Below, in pieces: positions 37,415 to 45,371 of a stretch of 64,000 nucleotides of DNA. The stretch spans positions 126,554-190,553 of the forward strand of contig NZ_JACYXK010000024.1 of NCBI RefSeq assembly GCF_014842975.1, given 5' to 3'. The notes under the pieces are model-generated. The model ran no database searches. It was not told the origin of the DNA and was given only the letters and a program-made list of their open reading frames with translations. This stretch comes from Rhodanobacter sp. DHB23. GTDB taxonomy: Bacteria; Pseudomonadota; Gammaproteobacteria; Xanthomonadales; Rhodanobacteraceae. The position numbers were made by a program, and so were the translations under genes. How positions within the stretch are numbered: the stretch's first letter is position 1; each line of letters begins with the position of its first letter.

Positions 37415-39304
37415 ATGGATTACGAGTCGTTCTACCGGCAATCGGTCGAGCAGCCGGAGTTGTTCTGGGCCGAGCAGGCGCGGCGCATCCATTGGGAGAC
37501 GCCGCCGCGGCAGATCCTCGACCAGTCGAAGCCGCCGTTCCGCCGCTGGTTCGTGGGCGGCACCACCAACCTCTGCTACAACGCGGTGGATCGCCATCTC
37601 GCCGGGCGCGCGGAGCAGCCGGCGCTGGTGGCGGTATCCAGCGAGACCGGGATCACGCGCGAGTTCAGCTATCGCGAGCTGTACCGCGAAGTGAACGCCT
37701 TCGCCGCGGTGCTGCAGTCGCTGGACGTGGAACGCGGCGACCGCGTGGTGATCTACCTGCCGAACATCGCCGAGGCGGTGTTCGCGATGCTGGCCTGCAC
37801 GCGCATCGGCGCGGTCCACTCGGTGGTGTTCGGCGGTTTCGCGGCGCACAACCTCGCGTTGCGCATCGACGACGCGCAACCGAAGTTGCTGGTCTGCGCC
37901 GACGCGGGCATGCGCGCGGGCAAGGTGATTCCGTACAAGCCGCTGGTGGACGCGGCATTGAACGAAGCCTCGGCGCCGCCGCCGCACGTGCTCGTCGTGG
38001 ATCGGGGGCTGGATCCACAGATGAACCGTGTGCCCGGCCGCGACGTGGATTACGCCGAACTGCGTGCCAAGCACGAAAATGCCGAAGTGCCGGTGGCCTG
38101 GCTGGAATCGAACGAGCCCAGCTACCTGCTCTACACCTCGGGCACCACCGGCAAGCCCAAGGGCGTGCAGCGCGACACCGGTGGCTATGCGGTGGCGATG
38201 GCCATGTCGATACGCTGCATCTTCGACATCGCGCCGGGGCAGGTGATGTTCTCCACTTCCGACGTGGGTTGGGCGGTGGGGCATTCCTACAACGTCTACG
38301 GTCCGCTGATCGGCGGCGCCACCTCGCTGCTCTACGAAGGCCTGCCCACGCGGCCGGACCCGGGCGTGTGGTGGGGGTTGTGCGAAAAGTACGGCGTGCG
38401 CAGCATGTTCTCCTCGCCCACCGCGATCCGCGTGCTGAAGAAGCAGGACGCGAGCTGGCTGCATTCGCACGACCTGTCGAAGCTGCAGTGGCTGTTCCTC
38501 GCCGGCGAGCCGCTGGACGAACCCACCGCGCAATGGATCCACGCGGAACTGGGCGTGCCGGTGATCGACAACTACTGGCAGACCGAAACCGGCTGGCCCG
38601 CGATCACGCTGATGCCGGGCCTGGACATGAAACCCGCCAGGCTCGGTTCGCCCGGCCTGCCGGCGCCCGGCTACCGGATGAAGGTGATCGACGAGAACAG
38701 CGGCCGCGAGGTGCCGCCGGGCGCCAAGGGCGTGCTGGTGCTGGAACCGCCGTTGCCGCCCGGTTGCCTCAGCACTATCTGGCGCGACGACGACCGCTAC
38801 GTGCACAGCTACTTCAGCCATTTCCGCGAGCTGGTCTACAGCTCGCTGGACTGGGCGATCCGCGATGCCGACGGCTATACCTTCATCCTCGGCCGCACCG
38901 ACGACGTGATCAACGTGGCGGGGCACCGCCTGGGCACGCGCGAGATCGAGGAGTCCGTGGCCGGCCATCCGGCGGTGGCCGAGGCGGCGGTGATCGGCGT
39001 GCGCGACGAGTTGAAGGGCCAGGTGCCGGTGGTGTTCGCCACGTTGAAGCAGGCGGCGGGCGAGGGCGCCGCCGAAGTGGCGCGCGGCATGCAGCAGTGC
39101 GTGGTGGACCAGCTCGGCAGCGTGGCGAAGCCGGCGCGGGTGTACGTAGTCAATGCGCTGCCCAAGACGCGCTCGGGCAAGTTGCTGCGCCGTTCATTGC
39201 AGGCGCTGGCCGAGCAACGCGATCCGGGCGATCTGTCCACGCTGGACGATCCGGCGGCGCTGGAGGAGATCCGCAAGGCGCTGGAGCGCGGGCCCGAAGC
39301 CTGA
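37415..39304 (+). CDS. prpE: Propionyl-CoA synthetase
   Basis: A 629-residue acyl-adenylate-forming enzyme of the acetyl/propionyl-CoA synthetase group. GGGAGGCGGGC precedes the ATG at 37415; a GTG at 37400 is less likely. Landmarks are FVGGTTNLCYNAVDRHL at the N-terminus, the ATP loop LLYTSGTTGKPKGVQRDTGG, TSDVGWAVGHSYNVYGPL, NYWQTETGWP, YTFILGRTDDVINVAGHRLG, and the catalytic Lys in PKTRSGKLLRRSLQ. Length and the FVGGTTN...GGY pattern match PrpE better than Acs. Together with prpB, prpC, acnD, prpF and prpD downstream it activates propionate for the methylcitrate cycle. The convergent ahpF gene follows after a repeat. Confidence 0.85.
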   Translation: MDYESFYRQSVEQPELFWAEQARRIHWETPPRQILDQSKPPFRRWFVGGTTNLCYNAVDRHLAGRAEQPALVAVSSETGITREFSYRELYREVNAFAAVLQSLDVERGDRVVIYLPNIAEAVFAMLACTRIGAVHSVVFGGFAAHNLALRIDDAQPKLLVCADAGMRAGKVIPYKPLVDAALNEASAPPPHVLVVDRGLDPQMNRVPGRDVDYAELRAKHENAEVPVAWLESNEPSYLLYTSGTTGKPKGVQRDTGGYAVAMAMSIRCIFDIAPGQVMFSTSDVGWAVGHSYNVYGPLIGGATSLLYEGLPTRPDPGVWWGLCEKYGVRSMFSSPTAIRVLKKQDASWLHSHDLSKLQWLFLAGEPLDEPTAQWIHAELGVPVIDNYWQTETGWPAITLMPGLDMKPARLGSPGLPAPGYRMKVIDENSGREVPPGAKGVLVLEPPLPPGCLSTIWRDDDRYVHSYFSHFRELVYSSLDWAIRDADGYTFILGRTDDVINVAGHRLGTREIEESVAGHPAVAEAAVIGVRDELKGQVPVVFATLKQAAGEGAAEVARGMQQCVVDQLGSVAKPARVYVVNALPKTRSGKLLRRSLQALAEQRDPGDLSTLDDPAALEEIRKALERGPEA

Positions 39305-39311
39305 CGCTCCT

Positions 39312-39528
39312 CTCCCTCCGGGACCTGATTAGCGTCGAGTCTCAGCGGCAAGTTGATTTGCTCCTCCCCCTGCTTGCAGGGGGAGGCTGGGAGGGGGTGA
39401 AACCTTGCGAAGGACTCTCATGGTTTGCCTCGCATGAGCCTGCCCCCACCCCAGCCCTCCCCTGCATGCAGGGGAGGGAGACAGAACATGGCACGACTGA
39501 GACTCGACGCTGATCAGGCCTCCGGGAG
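39312..39528. repeat. Nested inverted repeat containing family B doublet, copy 3
   Basis: Outer arms at 39312-39345 and 39497-39528 are near-perfect inverted copies sharing GCGTCGAGTCTCAG and a CTCC...CCTGAT block. Inside are the two head-to-head family B units (39361-39480) built on CTCCCCCTGCTTGCAGGGGG and CCCTCCCCTGCATGCAGGGG. The whole 325-bp gap between convergent prpE and ahpF is this structure plus short unique flanks; no gene is present. Confidence 0.85.
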
Positions 39529-39629
39529 AGGGGCAGGGGGTGAGGGTCCGGGCGGAGCGCAATCTTTCGTCCTGGCCGAACCATCACCCCAACCCCGCTC
39601 CCGGAGCGAGAGGGGCTTCATCAAGCGCG

Positions 39630-41216
39630 TCAGGCTGCGGCGGTTTCGGTAGCCGGCACCGAGCTGCGGATCAGGTGGTCGAACGCGCCCAGCGCAGCCG
39701 TGGAACCGGCGCCCATCGCGATCACGATCTGCTTGTACGGCACCGTGGTGGCGTCGCCGGCGGCGAACACGCCAGGCAGCGAGGTCTGGCCGCGGGCGTC
39801 GATCACGATCTCGCCGCGCGGGCTGAGTTCCAGCGTGCCCCTCAGCCACTCGGTGTTCGGCAGCAGGCCGATCTGCACGAAGATGCCTTCCAGCGAGAGG
39901 CTGTGCATGCTGCCGTCGTTGCGGTCCTTGTAGACCAGGCCGCTGACCTTCTGGCCGTCGCCCAGCACCTCGGTGCTCTGCGCGCTGACGATCACTTCCA
40001 CGTTCGGCAGGCTGCGCAGCTTGCGCTGCAGCACCTCGTCGGCGCGCAGCTTGCCGTCGAATTCGACCAGGGTGACGTGGGCGACGATGCCGGCGAGGTC
40101 GATCGCCGCCTCCACGCCGGAGTTGCCGCCGCCGATCACCGCCACGCGCTTGCCCTTGAACAGCGGGCCGTCACAGTGCGGGCAGTAGGCCACGCCCTTG
40201 TTGCGGTATTCGTCCTCGCCGGGCACGCCCATCTGCCGCCAGCGCGCGCCGGTGGAGAGCACCACCGACTTCGCCTTCAGGCTGGCGCCGTTTTCGAGTT
40301 CGATCTCGACCAGGCCGCTGGCGGATGCATCGGCCGGGACCAGCTTCGTGGCGCGCTGCAGGTTCATGATGTCCACGTCGTAGTTGCGCACGTGCTGTTC
40401 CAGCGCCGCGCCCAGCTTGGGGCCTTCGGTGTAGTCGACCGAAATGAAGTTCTCGATCGCCATGGTGTCCAGCACCTGGCCGCCGAAGCGCTCGGCGGCA
40501 ATACCGGTGCGGATGCCCTTGCGCGCGGCATAGATCGCCGCGGCGGCACCGGCCGGGCCGCCGCCCACGATCAGCATGTCGAAGGCTTTCTTGGCCTTGA
40601 TCGCTGCCGCGGCGTGCGCGGTGGCGCCGGTGTCGAGCCTGGCCACGATCTGCTCCAGGCTCATGCGGCCCTGGTCGAAGACTTCGCCGTTCAGGTACAC
40701 CGTGGGCACCGACATGACCTGGCGGCGCTCCACTTCGTCCTGGTACAGCGCGCCGTCGATGGCGACGTGGTGGATGTTGGGGTTCAGCACGCTCATCAGG
40801 TTGAGCGCCTGCACCACGTCCGGGCAGTTCTGGCAGGACAGCGAGAAGTAGGTCTCGAAGTGGAACTCGCCTTCCAGGTTCTGCACCTGCGCGATGGTTT
40901 CCGCGGCCGCCTTTGAGGGATGGCCGCCCACCTGCAGCAGCGCCAGCACCAGCGAAGTGAATTCGTGGCCCAGCGGGATGCCGGCGAAGCGCACGCCGAT
41001 GTCGGTGCCCAGGCGGTTGATCGCAAACGAGGGCTTGCGCGCCTCGCTGTCGTCGCGGCGCAGGGAGATCTTGTCGCTCATCGCGGCGATCTCGGCCAGC
41101 AGCTCTTCCAGTTCGCGCGATTTCGCGCCGTCTTCCAGCGCGGCGACCAGTTCGATGGGCTGGGTGAGTCTTTCCAGGTAGCCCTTCAGCTGGGCCTTGA
41201 TGGCTTCGTCGAGCAT
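39630..41216 (-). CDS. ahpF: Alkyl hydroperoxide reductase subunit F
   Basis: A 528-residue FAD-containing NADH:peroxiredoxin oxidoreductase. The start at 41216 ([17 protein letters not shown]) follows GGAG at 8 bases; a GTG at 41225 is the alternative. The N-terminal double thioredoxin-like domain carries the CQNC redox pair ([16 protein letters not shown]). The FAD motif is [20 protein letters not shown], the second redox pair is [14 protein letters not shown], the NADH motif is [19 protein letters not shown], and [16 protein letters not shown] is the C-terminal FAD contact. It recycles AhpC using NADH. It is transcribed after ahpC with 191 bp between them, containing a stable hairpin. Confidence 0.95.
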   Translation of the reverse strand: MLDEAIKAQLKGYLERLTQPIELVAALEDGAKSRELEELLAEIAAMSDKISLRRDDSEARKPSFAINRLGTDIGVRFAGIPLGHEFTSLVLALLQVGGHPSKAAAETIAQVQNLEGEFHFETYFSLSCQNCPDVVQALNLMSVLNPNIHHVAIDGALYQDEVERRQVMSVPTVYLNGEVFDQGRMSLEQIVARLDTGATAHAAAAIKAKKAFDMLIVGGGPAGAAAAIYAARKGIRTGIAAERFGGQVLDTMAIENFISVDYTEGPKLGAALEQHVRNYDVDIMNLQRATKLVPADASASGLVEIELENGASLKAKSVVLSTGARWRQMGVPGEDEYRNKGVAYCPHCDGPLFKGKRVAVIGGGNSGVEAAIDLAGIVAHVTLVEFDGKLRADEVLQRKLRSLPNVEVIVSAQSTEVLGDGQKVSGLVYKDRNDGSMHSLSLEGIFVQIGLLPNTEWLRGTLELSPRGEIVIDARGQTSLPGVFAAGDATTVPYKQIVIAMGAGSTAALGAFDHLIRSSVPATETAAA

Positions 41217-41355
41217 GGCGAACACTCCTGCATGGATGCGGGAAATCGAATCGGGAAGGAACGCTTGTGGAAGCGGCCTGCGTCAGCGGGGAGGGGACGG
41301 CAGGCGGGGAGCGATGCCGGGCGCAAGCCGCTGGCACAAGCATCCTGGGGAGGGT

Positions 41356-41382
41356 GGAACCGGGCGGCCTGCGCCCGGTTCC
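41356..41382 (-). other. Intercistronic hairpin between ahpC and ahpF
   Basis: A perfect 11-bp stem (GGAACCGGGCG with its complement) and 5-base loop lie 25 bp after the ahpC stop, without a U-run. It could protect the ahpC message or reduce read-through to ahpF, giving the usual excess of AhpC; this is inference. Confidence 0.5.
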
Positions 41383-41407
41383 GGTACGGCGTGTTGCGGT
41401 GTCGCGA

Positions 41408-41971
41408 TCAGATCTTGCCGACCAGGTCCAGCGAGGGGGCCAGGGTCTTCTCGCCTTCCTTCCACTTGGCCGGGCACACTTCGCCCGGGTGGCTGGCGAC
41501 GTACTGCGCGGCCTTCACCTTGCGCAGCAGCTCCTTGGCGTCGCGGCCGATGCCGCCGGCGGTGATCTCGACGATCTGGATCTTGCCCTGCGGGTCGATC
41601 ACGAAGGTGCCGCGGTCGGCCAGGCCGGCGTCCTCGATCAGCACCTCGAAGTTGCGCGAGATGATGTGGGTGGGATCGCCCACCATGGTGTAGCCGATCT
41701 TCTTCACCGCGTCGGAGGTGTCGTGCCAGGCCTTGTGCGAGAAGTGGGTGTCGGTCGAGACGCTGTAGATCTCCACGCCCAGCTTCTGGAACTCGGCGTA
41801 GTTGTCGGCGAGGTCTTCCAGCTCGGTCGGGCAGACGAAGGTGAAGTCGGCCGGGTAGAAGAACACCACGGACCACTTGTTCCTGAGGTCGGCCTCGGTC
41901 ACTTCGATGAACTTGCCGGCCTTGAGCGCCTGCGCCTTGAACGGCTTCACTTCGGTATTGATCAAAGACAT
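41408..41971 (-). CDS. ahpC: Alkyl hydroperoxide reductase subunit C (peroxiredoxin)
   Basis: A 187-residue typical 2-Cys peroxiredoxin. The start at 41971 gives [20 protein letters not shown]. The peroxidatic Cys47 is in [17 protein letters not shown], the resolving Cys in [14 protein letters not shown] near the C-terminus, and the GGIG-type loop in [14 protein letters not shown] marks the robust-sensitive type. It reduces hydrogen peroxide and organic peroxides and is recycled by AhpF. An OxyR-like site and a -10/-35 pair lie upstream. Confidence 0.95.
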   Translation of the reverse strand: MSLINTEVKPFKAQALKAGKFIEVTEADLRNKWSVVFFYPADFTFVCPTELEDLADNYAEFQKLGVEIYSVSTDTHFSHKAWHDTSDAVKKIGYTMVGDPTHIISRNFEVLIEDAGLADRGTFVIDPQGKIQIVEITAGGIGRDAKELLRKVKAAQYVASHPGEVCPAKWKEGEKTLAPSLDLVGKI

Positions 41972-42015
41972 TTCGTGGTCTCCGTTGCGGGTGGTTGGGT
42001 GAGGCGATGGGGTCC

Positions 42016-42044
42016 ATTCTAGGCTGCTGGCATGATTCGTCCAA
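42016..42044 (-). promoter_or_regulatory. Probable ahpC promoter
   Basis: On the minus strand, TTGGAC (42044-42039), 17 bases and TAGAAT (42021-42016) form a promoter with a weak -35, as expected for an activator-dependent one. It would give a leader of roughly 38 bases. Confidence 0.55.
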
Positions 42045-42080
42045 TTGATTGTTGGCATCGACATCATCGTTCGTGACTAT
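42044..42080 (-). promoter_or_regulatory. OxyR-like binding site upstream of ahpC
   Basis: Read on the minus strand, four tetramers ATAG, CGAT, ATGC and CAAT are separated by exactly 7 bases each, matching the ATAG-N7-CTAT-N7-ATAG-N7-CTAT OxyR pattern at 12 of 16 positions. The site abuts the -35 element, the usual position for activation. Confidence 0.55.
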
Positions 42081-42160
42081 CACTGGCGCCGCGAATCGCT
42101 GTGCTGCAGCAAGAGCGCATGGGGCGCGTGGGCTAAAATAGGCGTTTTGACGGAGGCCAC

Positions 42161-43045
42161 ATGACTCAATCAGCCACCGCCGGCGCCCGCTTCCGCGCCG
42201 CGCTTGCCGCCGAATCCCCGCTGCAGGTGATCGGCGCGATCACCGCCTATGCCGGCCTGATGGCCAGGCGCGTGGGCTACCAGGCGCTCTATCTCTCCGG
42301 CGGCGGCGTGGCCGCCAATTCGCTGGGCATGCCCGACCTCGGCATCTCCACCATGGAAGACGTGCTCACCGATGCGCGCCGCATCGTGGACGCCACCGGC
42401 CTGCCGCTGCTGGTGGACATCGACACCGGCTGGGGCGGCGCCTTCAACATCGCGCGCACCGTCCGCAACTTCGAGCGCATCGGCGTGGCCGCGGTGCACA
42501 TCGAGGACCAGGTCGGCCAGAAGCGCTGCGGCCATCGCCCCGGCAAGGAAGTGGTGCCGAAGGAGGAGATGGTCGATCGCGTGAAGGCTGCGGTGGATGC
42601 GAAGACCGACGCGGGTTTCGTGGTGATGGCGCGCACCGACGCCGCCGCGGTGGAAGGCATCGATGCGGCGATCGACCGCGCCTGCGCCTACGTCGAGGCC
42701 GGCGCCGACATGATCTTCCCCGAGGCGATGAAGACGCTGGACGACTACCGCCGGTTCAAGGCGGCGGTGAAGGTGCCGATCCTCGCCAACCTCACCGAAT
42801 TCGGCTCCACGCCGTTCTTCAGCACCGAGGAGCTCAGGAGCGCCAACGTGGACATCGCGCTGTACTGCTGCGGCGCCTACCGCGCCATGAACAAGGCGGC
42901 GCTTAACTTCTACGAGACGGTGCGCCGCGAGGGCACCCAGAAGCACATCATCGACACCCTGCAGACGCGCGAGGAGCTGTACGACTTCCTGGGCTACCAC
43001 GCCTACGAGGACAAGCTCGACGCGCTGTTCAACAAGCAAGGCTGA
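42161..43045 (+). CDS. prpB: 2-Methylisocitrate lyase
   Basis: A 294-residue PEP-mutase/isocitrate-lyase superfamily enzyme splitting 2-methylisocitrate into pyruvate and succinate, the last step of the methylcitrate cycle. ACGGAGG precedes the ATG. Landmarks are [39 protein letters not shown] (metal Asp), [19 protein letters not shown] with the active-site KRCGH variant of KKCGH, and [14 protein letters not shown]. It is the first prp gene of the cluster, with a TAAAAT -10-like hexamer at 42134 upstream. A family A repeat separates it from prpC. Confidence 0.95.
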   Translation: MTQSATAGARFRAALAAESPLQVIGAITAYAGLMARRVGYQALYLSGGGVAANSLGMPDLGISTMEDVLTDARRIVDATGLPLLVDIDTGWGGAFNIARTVRNFERIGVAAVHIEDQVGQKRCGHRPGKEVVPKEEMVDRVKAAVDAKTDAGFVVMARTDAAAVEGIDAAIDRACAYVEAGADMIFPEAMKTLDDYRRFKAAVKVPILANLTEFGSTPFFSTEELRSANVDIALYCCGAYRAMNKAALNFYETVRREGTQKHIIDTLQTREELYDFLGYHAYEDKLDALFNKQG

Positions 43046-43057
43046 CGCCGGTCTCTT

Positions 43058-43136
43058 GTAGGAGCGCACCCTGTGCGCGAATGCCCTTTTGCTCCGATCG
43101 AAGCGGCAGGCAATCGCGCACAGGGTGCGCTCCTAC
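43058..43136. repeat. Palindromic intergenic repeat, family A, copy 4
   Basis: Arms GTAGGAGCGCACCCTGTGCG and CGCACAGGGTGCGCTCCTAC are fully complementary, the best-preserved copy; the centre contains GCTCCGATCGAAGC. It sits between prpB and prpC within the presumed operon. Confidence 0.9.
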
Positions 43137-43188
43137 GGAGGCATGTCGTTCCACCGTTTCGCAATCCCTGCATCACAGGAGACACCCG

Positions 43189-44334
43189 ATGAGCGAGCAA
43201 GTCCTTCCCAAGGCCAAGAAGTCCGTGGCGCTGTCCGGCGTGGCCGCCGGCAATACCGCGCTGTGCACGGTGGGCCGCAGCGGCAACGACCTGCATTACC
43301 GCGGCTACGACATCCATGACCTGGCCGCCAAGGGCTGCTTCGAGGAAGTGGCGCACCTGCTGGTCTACGGCGTGCTGCCGAACTGGACCGAGCTGCAGAA
43401 CTACAAGGCCAAGCTCAAGCGCCTGCGCGGCCTGCCGGCGCCGGTGAAGGCCGCGCTGGAACTGCTGCCCGCCGCCACCCACCCGATGGACGTGATGCGC
43501 ACCGGCTGCTCGGTGCTGGGCACCGTGCTGCCGGAGAAGGACGACCACAACGTCACCGGCGCGCGCGACATCGCCGACCGCCTGATGGCCAGCTTCGGCT
43601 CGATGCTGCTGTACTGGTACCACTTCAGCCACAACGGCAAGCGCGTCGAGACGCAGACGGACGACGACTCCATCGCCGCGCACTTCCTGCACGTGCTGCA
43701 CGGCAAGGCGCCCAGCGAGCTGCACGCGAACGCGCTGGACAAGTCGCTGGTGCTGTACGCCGAGCACGAGTTCAACGCGAGCACTTTCACCGCTCGCGTG
43801 ATCGCCGGCACCGGCTCGGACATGTACTCGGCCATCACCGGCGCGATCGGCGCGCTGCGCGGCCCCAAGCACGGCGGCGCGAACGAGGTGGCGATGGAGA
43901 TCATCGCGCGCTACCGCAACGCCGGCGATGCCGAGGCCGACATCCGCGCCCGCGTCGAGCGCAAGGAGATCGTGATCGGCTTCGGCCATCCGGTGTACAC
44001 GGTGTCCGACCCGCGCAACGTGATCATCAAGGAGATCTCGCGCAAGCTCTGCGCCGAGGGCGGCAACCCGACCCTGTTCGACGTCTCCGAGCGCATCGAG
44101 AAGGTGATGTGGGAGATCAAGAAGATGTTCCCCAACCTCGACTGGTACTCGGCCAGCGCCTACCACATGATGGGCGTGCCCACCGCGATGTTCACGCCGC
44201 TGTTCGTGATCGCGCGCACCTCGGGCTGGAGCGCGCACGTGATCGAGCAGCGTGAGGACGGCAAGATCATCCGTCCCAGCGCCAACTACACCGGCCCGGA
44301 AGACCTGGCCTACGTGGCCATCGACAAGCGCTGA
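43189..44334 (+). CDS. prpC: 2-Methylcitrate synthase
   Basis: A 381-residue citrate-synthase family enzyme joining propionyl-CoA and oxaloacetate. CAGGAGACACCCG precedes the ATG. Landmarks are [24 protein letters not shown] (short bacterial type), [20 protein letters not shown] (catalytic His region), [18 protein letters not shown] with the second catalytic His, [14 protein letters not shown] and the Asp-containing [14 protein letters not shown]. Length and context distinguish it from the TCA citrate synthase. A terminator follows and the next prp gene, acnD, lies beyond the reverse-oriented TerC gene, so prpBC forms its own unit. Confidence 0.95.
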   Translation: MSEQVLPKAKKSVALSGVAAGNTALCTVGRSGNDLHYRGYDIHDLAAKGCFEEVAHLLVYGVLPNWTELQNYKAKLKRLRGLPAPVKAALELLPAATHPMDVMRTGCSVLGTVLPEKDDHNVTGARDIADRLMASFGSMLLYWYHFSHNGKRVETQTDDDSIAAHFLHVLHGKAPSELHANALDKSLVLYAEHEFNASTFTARVIAGTGSDMYSAITGAIGALRGPKHGGANEVAMEIIARYRNAGDAEADIRARVERKEIVIGFGHPVYTVSDPRNVIIKEISRKLCAEGGNPTLFDVSERIEKVMWEIKKMFPNLDWYSASAYHMMGVPTAMFTPLFVIARTSGWSAHVIEQREDGKIIRPSANYTGPEDLAYVAIDKR

Positions 44335-44357
44335 AGCGCAATACATGGGCAATGTGG

Positions 44358-44381
44358 AAAGGGAGCCGGTCGGCTCCCTTT
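44358..44381. terminator. Terminator between convergent prpC and TerC gene
   Basis: A perfect stem AAAGGGAGCC/GGCTCCCTTT with a GGTC loop is followed by TTCG on the plus strand and sits 23 bp past the prpC stop. It probably serves prpC, and perhaps the TerC transcript from the other side. Confidence 0.75.
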
Positions 44382-44395
44382 TCGTTGCGCGTGGA

Positions 44396-45064
44396 TCAGC
44401 TGTCCGCCGCCTGCCGGCGCCGCGCCAGCCAGCTCCCGCCGCAGACGAGCGCAGCCAGCGCGATTTCCAGCAGATGGCTTGTCCGTGGATGCGCGGCGAA
44501 CCAGCCGTGCAGCAGGTGGTCGTGCGAGACCATGCGGCCGGCCGTCCACGCGATGGCGGCCGCGCCCAGATAGATGATGGCGGGGAAGCGCCCGACCAGC
44601 TTGAGGATCAGGGTCGAACCCCACACCACCAGTGGCACGCTGATCAGCAGGCCGCAGGCGAGCAGCGGCAGGTTGCCGTGCGAGGCCCCGGCGATCGCCA
44701 GCACATTGTCCACGCCCATCAACGTGTCGGCGACGACGATGGTGCGCAATGCCGACCAGAAGCCGGCGGCGGCGGAGACCTCGTGCGGTGAATCGTCCTG
44801 CCTGAGCAGCTTCCAGGCGATGGGCAGCAACAGCACGCCGCCGAGCAGCATCAGCCCCGGCAGCCGCAGCAGCCAGATCACCACGGCGCTGAGCGCGATG
44901 CGCACCGCCACGGCACCGACCGTGCCCCAGAGCACGGCACGCCTTTGCAGCGTTCCCGGCAGGTTGCGCGCGGCCAGTGCGATCACGATGGCGTTGTCGC
45001 CGGCCAGCACCAGGTCGAGCAGGACGACGGCCATCAGGCCGGAGAGGAATTCGGTGGGTGCCAT
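44396..45064 (-). CDS. TerC/YjbE family membrane protein, probable manganese exporter
   Basis: A 222-residue inner membrane protein with about seven helices. The TerC signatures are VVLLDLVLAGDNAIVIALA (Asp-rich first helix) and IVVADTLMGVDNVLAIAGA (second DNxLA motif). AGGA precedes the ATG by 8 bases. TerC/YjbE-type proteins are linked to manganese efflux or metalation of exported enzymes, and many are controlled by the yybP-ykoY manganese riboswitch. Exactly such a motif lies directly upstream at 45128-45240. The gene interrupts the prp cluster on the opposite strand and has no functional link to propionate. Confidence 0.85.
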   Translation of the reverse strand: MAPTEFLSGLMAVVLLDLVLAGDNAIVIALAARNLPGTLQRRAVLWGTVGAVAVRIALSAVVIWLLRLPGLMLLGGVLLLPIAWKLLRQDDSPHEVSAAAGFWSALRTIVVADTLMGVDNVLAIAGASHGNLPLLACGLLISVPLVVWGSTLILKLVGRFPAIIYLGAAAIAWTAGRMVSHDHLLHGWFAAHPRTSHLLEIALAALVCGGSWLARRRQAADS

Positions 45065-45127
45065 GCGTGGGTTCCTGCGCGTAGGACGAATGCAGTGACG
45101 ACGGACACGCGCGGCCCGTCATGACTG

Positions 45128-45240
45128 CAAAAGTCTCGTTCGCGGCAGGACCGCTGCAGTGACCGGGGCGGTGCTCCGCCCGTGATGACGACCACTGCAA
45201 GGACACCGGGTGGAACGGTGTCCGGAACTACTCCCTTTTG
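45128..45240 (-). promoter_or_regulatory. yybP-ykoY (Mn2+) riboswitch upstream of the TerC gene
   Basis: Read on the minus strand: P1 is CAAAAG pairing with CTTTTG at the two ends; right after the 5' strand comes GGAGTAG and right before the 3' strand GAGA, the hallmark sequences of this class. Between them are an 8-bp helix GGACACCG/CGGTGTCC, a helix GCAGTG/CACTGC containing the GTCATCAC internal loop and a GGGCGG/CCGCCC tip, and a small GCGG/CCGC hairpin. A further GACGG...CCGTC hairpin before the ATG could be the expression platform. Confidence 0.8.
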
Positions 45241-45256
45241 GGATCAGTACCCGGTC

Positions 45257-45286
45257 ATTGTCGATGCCGTCATGCCAGGCAGTCAA
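45257..45286 (-). promoter_or_regulatory. Probable promoter of the riboswitch-TerC transcript
   Basis: TTGACT (45286-45281), an 18-base spacer and GACAAT (45262-45257) on the minus strand would start transcription about ten bases before the riboswitch P1 helix. Confidence 0.5.
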
Positions 45287-45371
45287 ACCGGAGTCCTTAA
45301 GGAAGAGGCCTTCACCCGCTAAAATGCGCCATGAACACGTCAGCCGGGCGTCCGTCCTCCAGGGTTTATCC

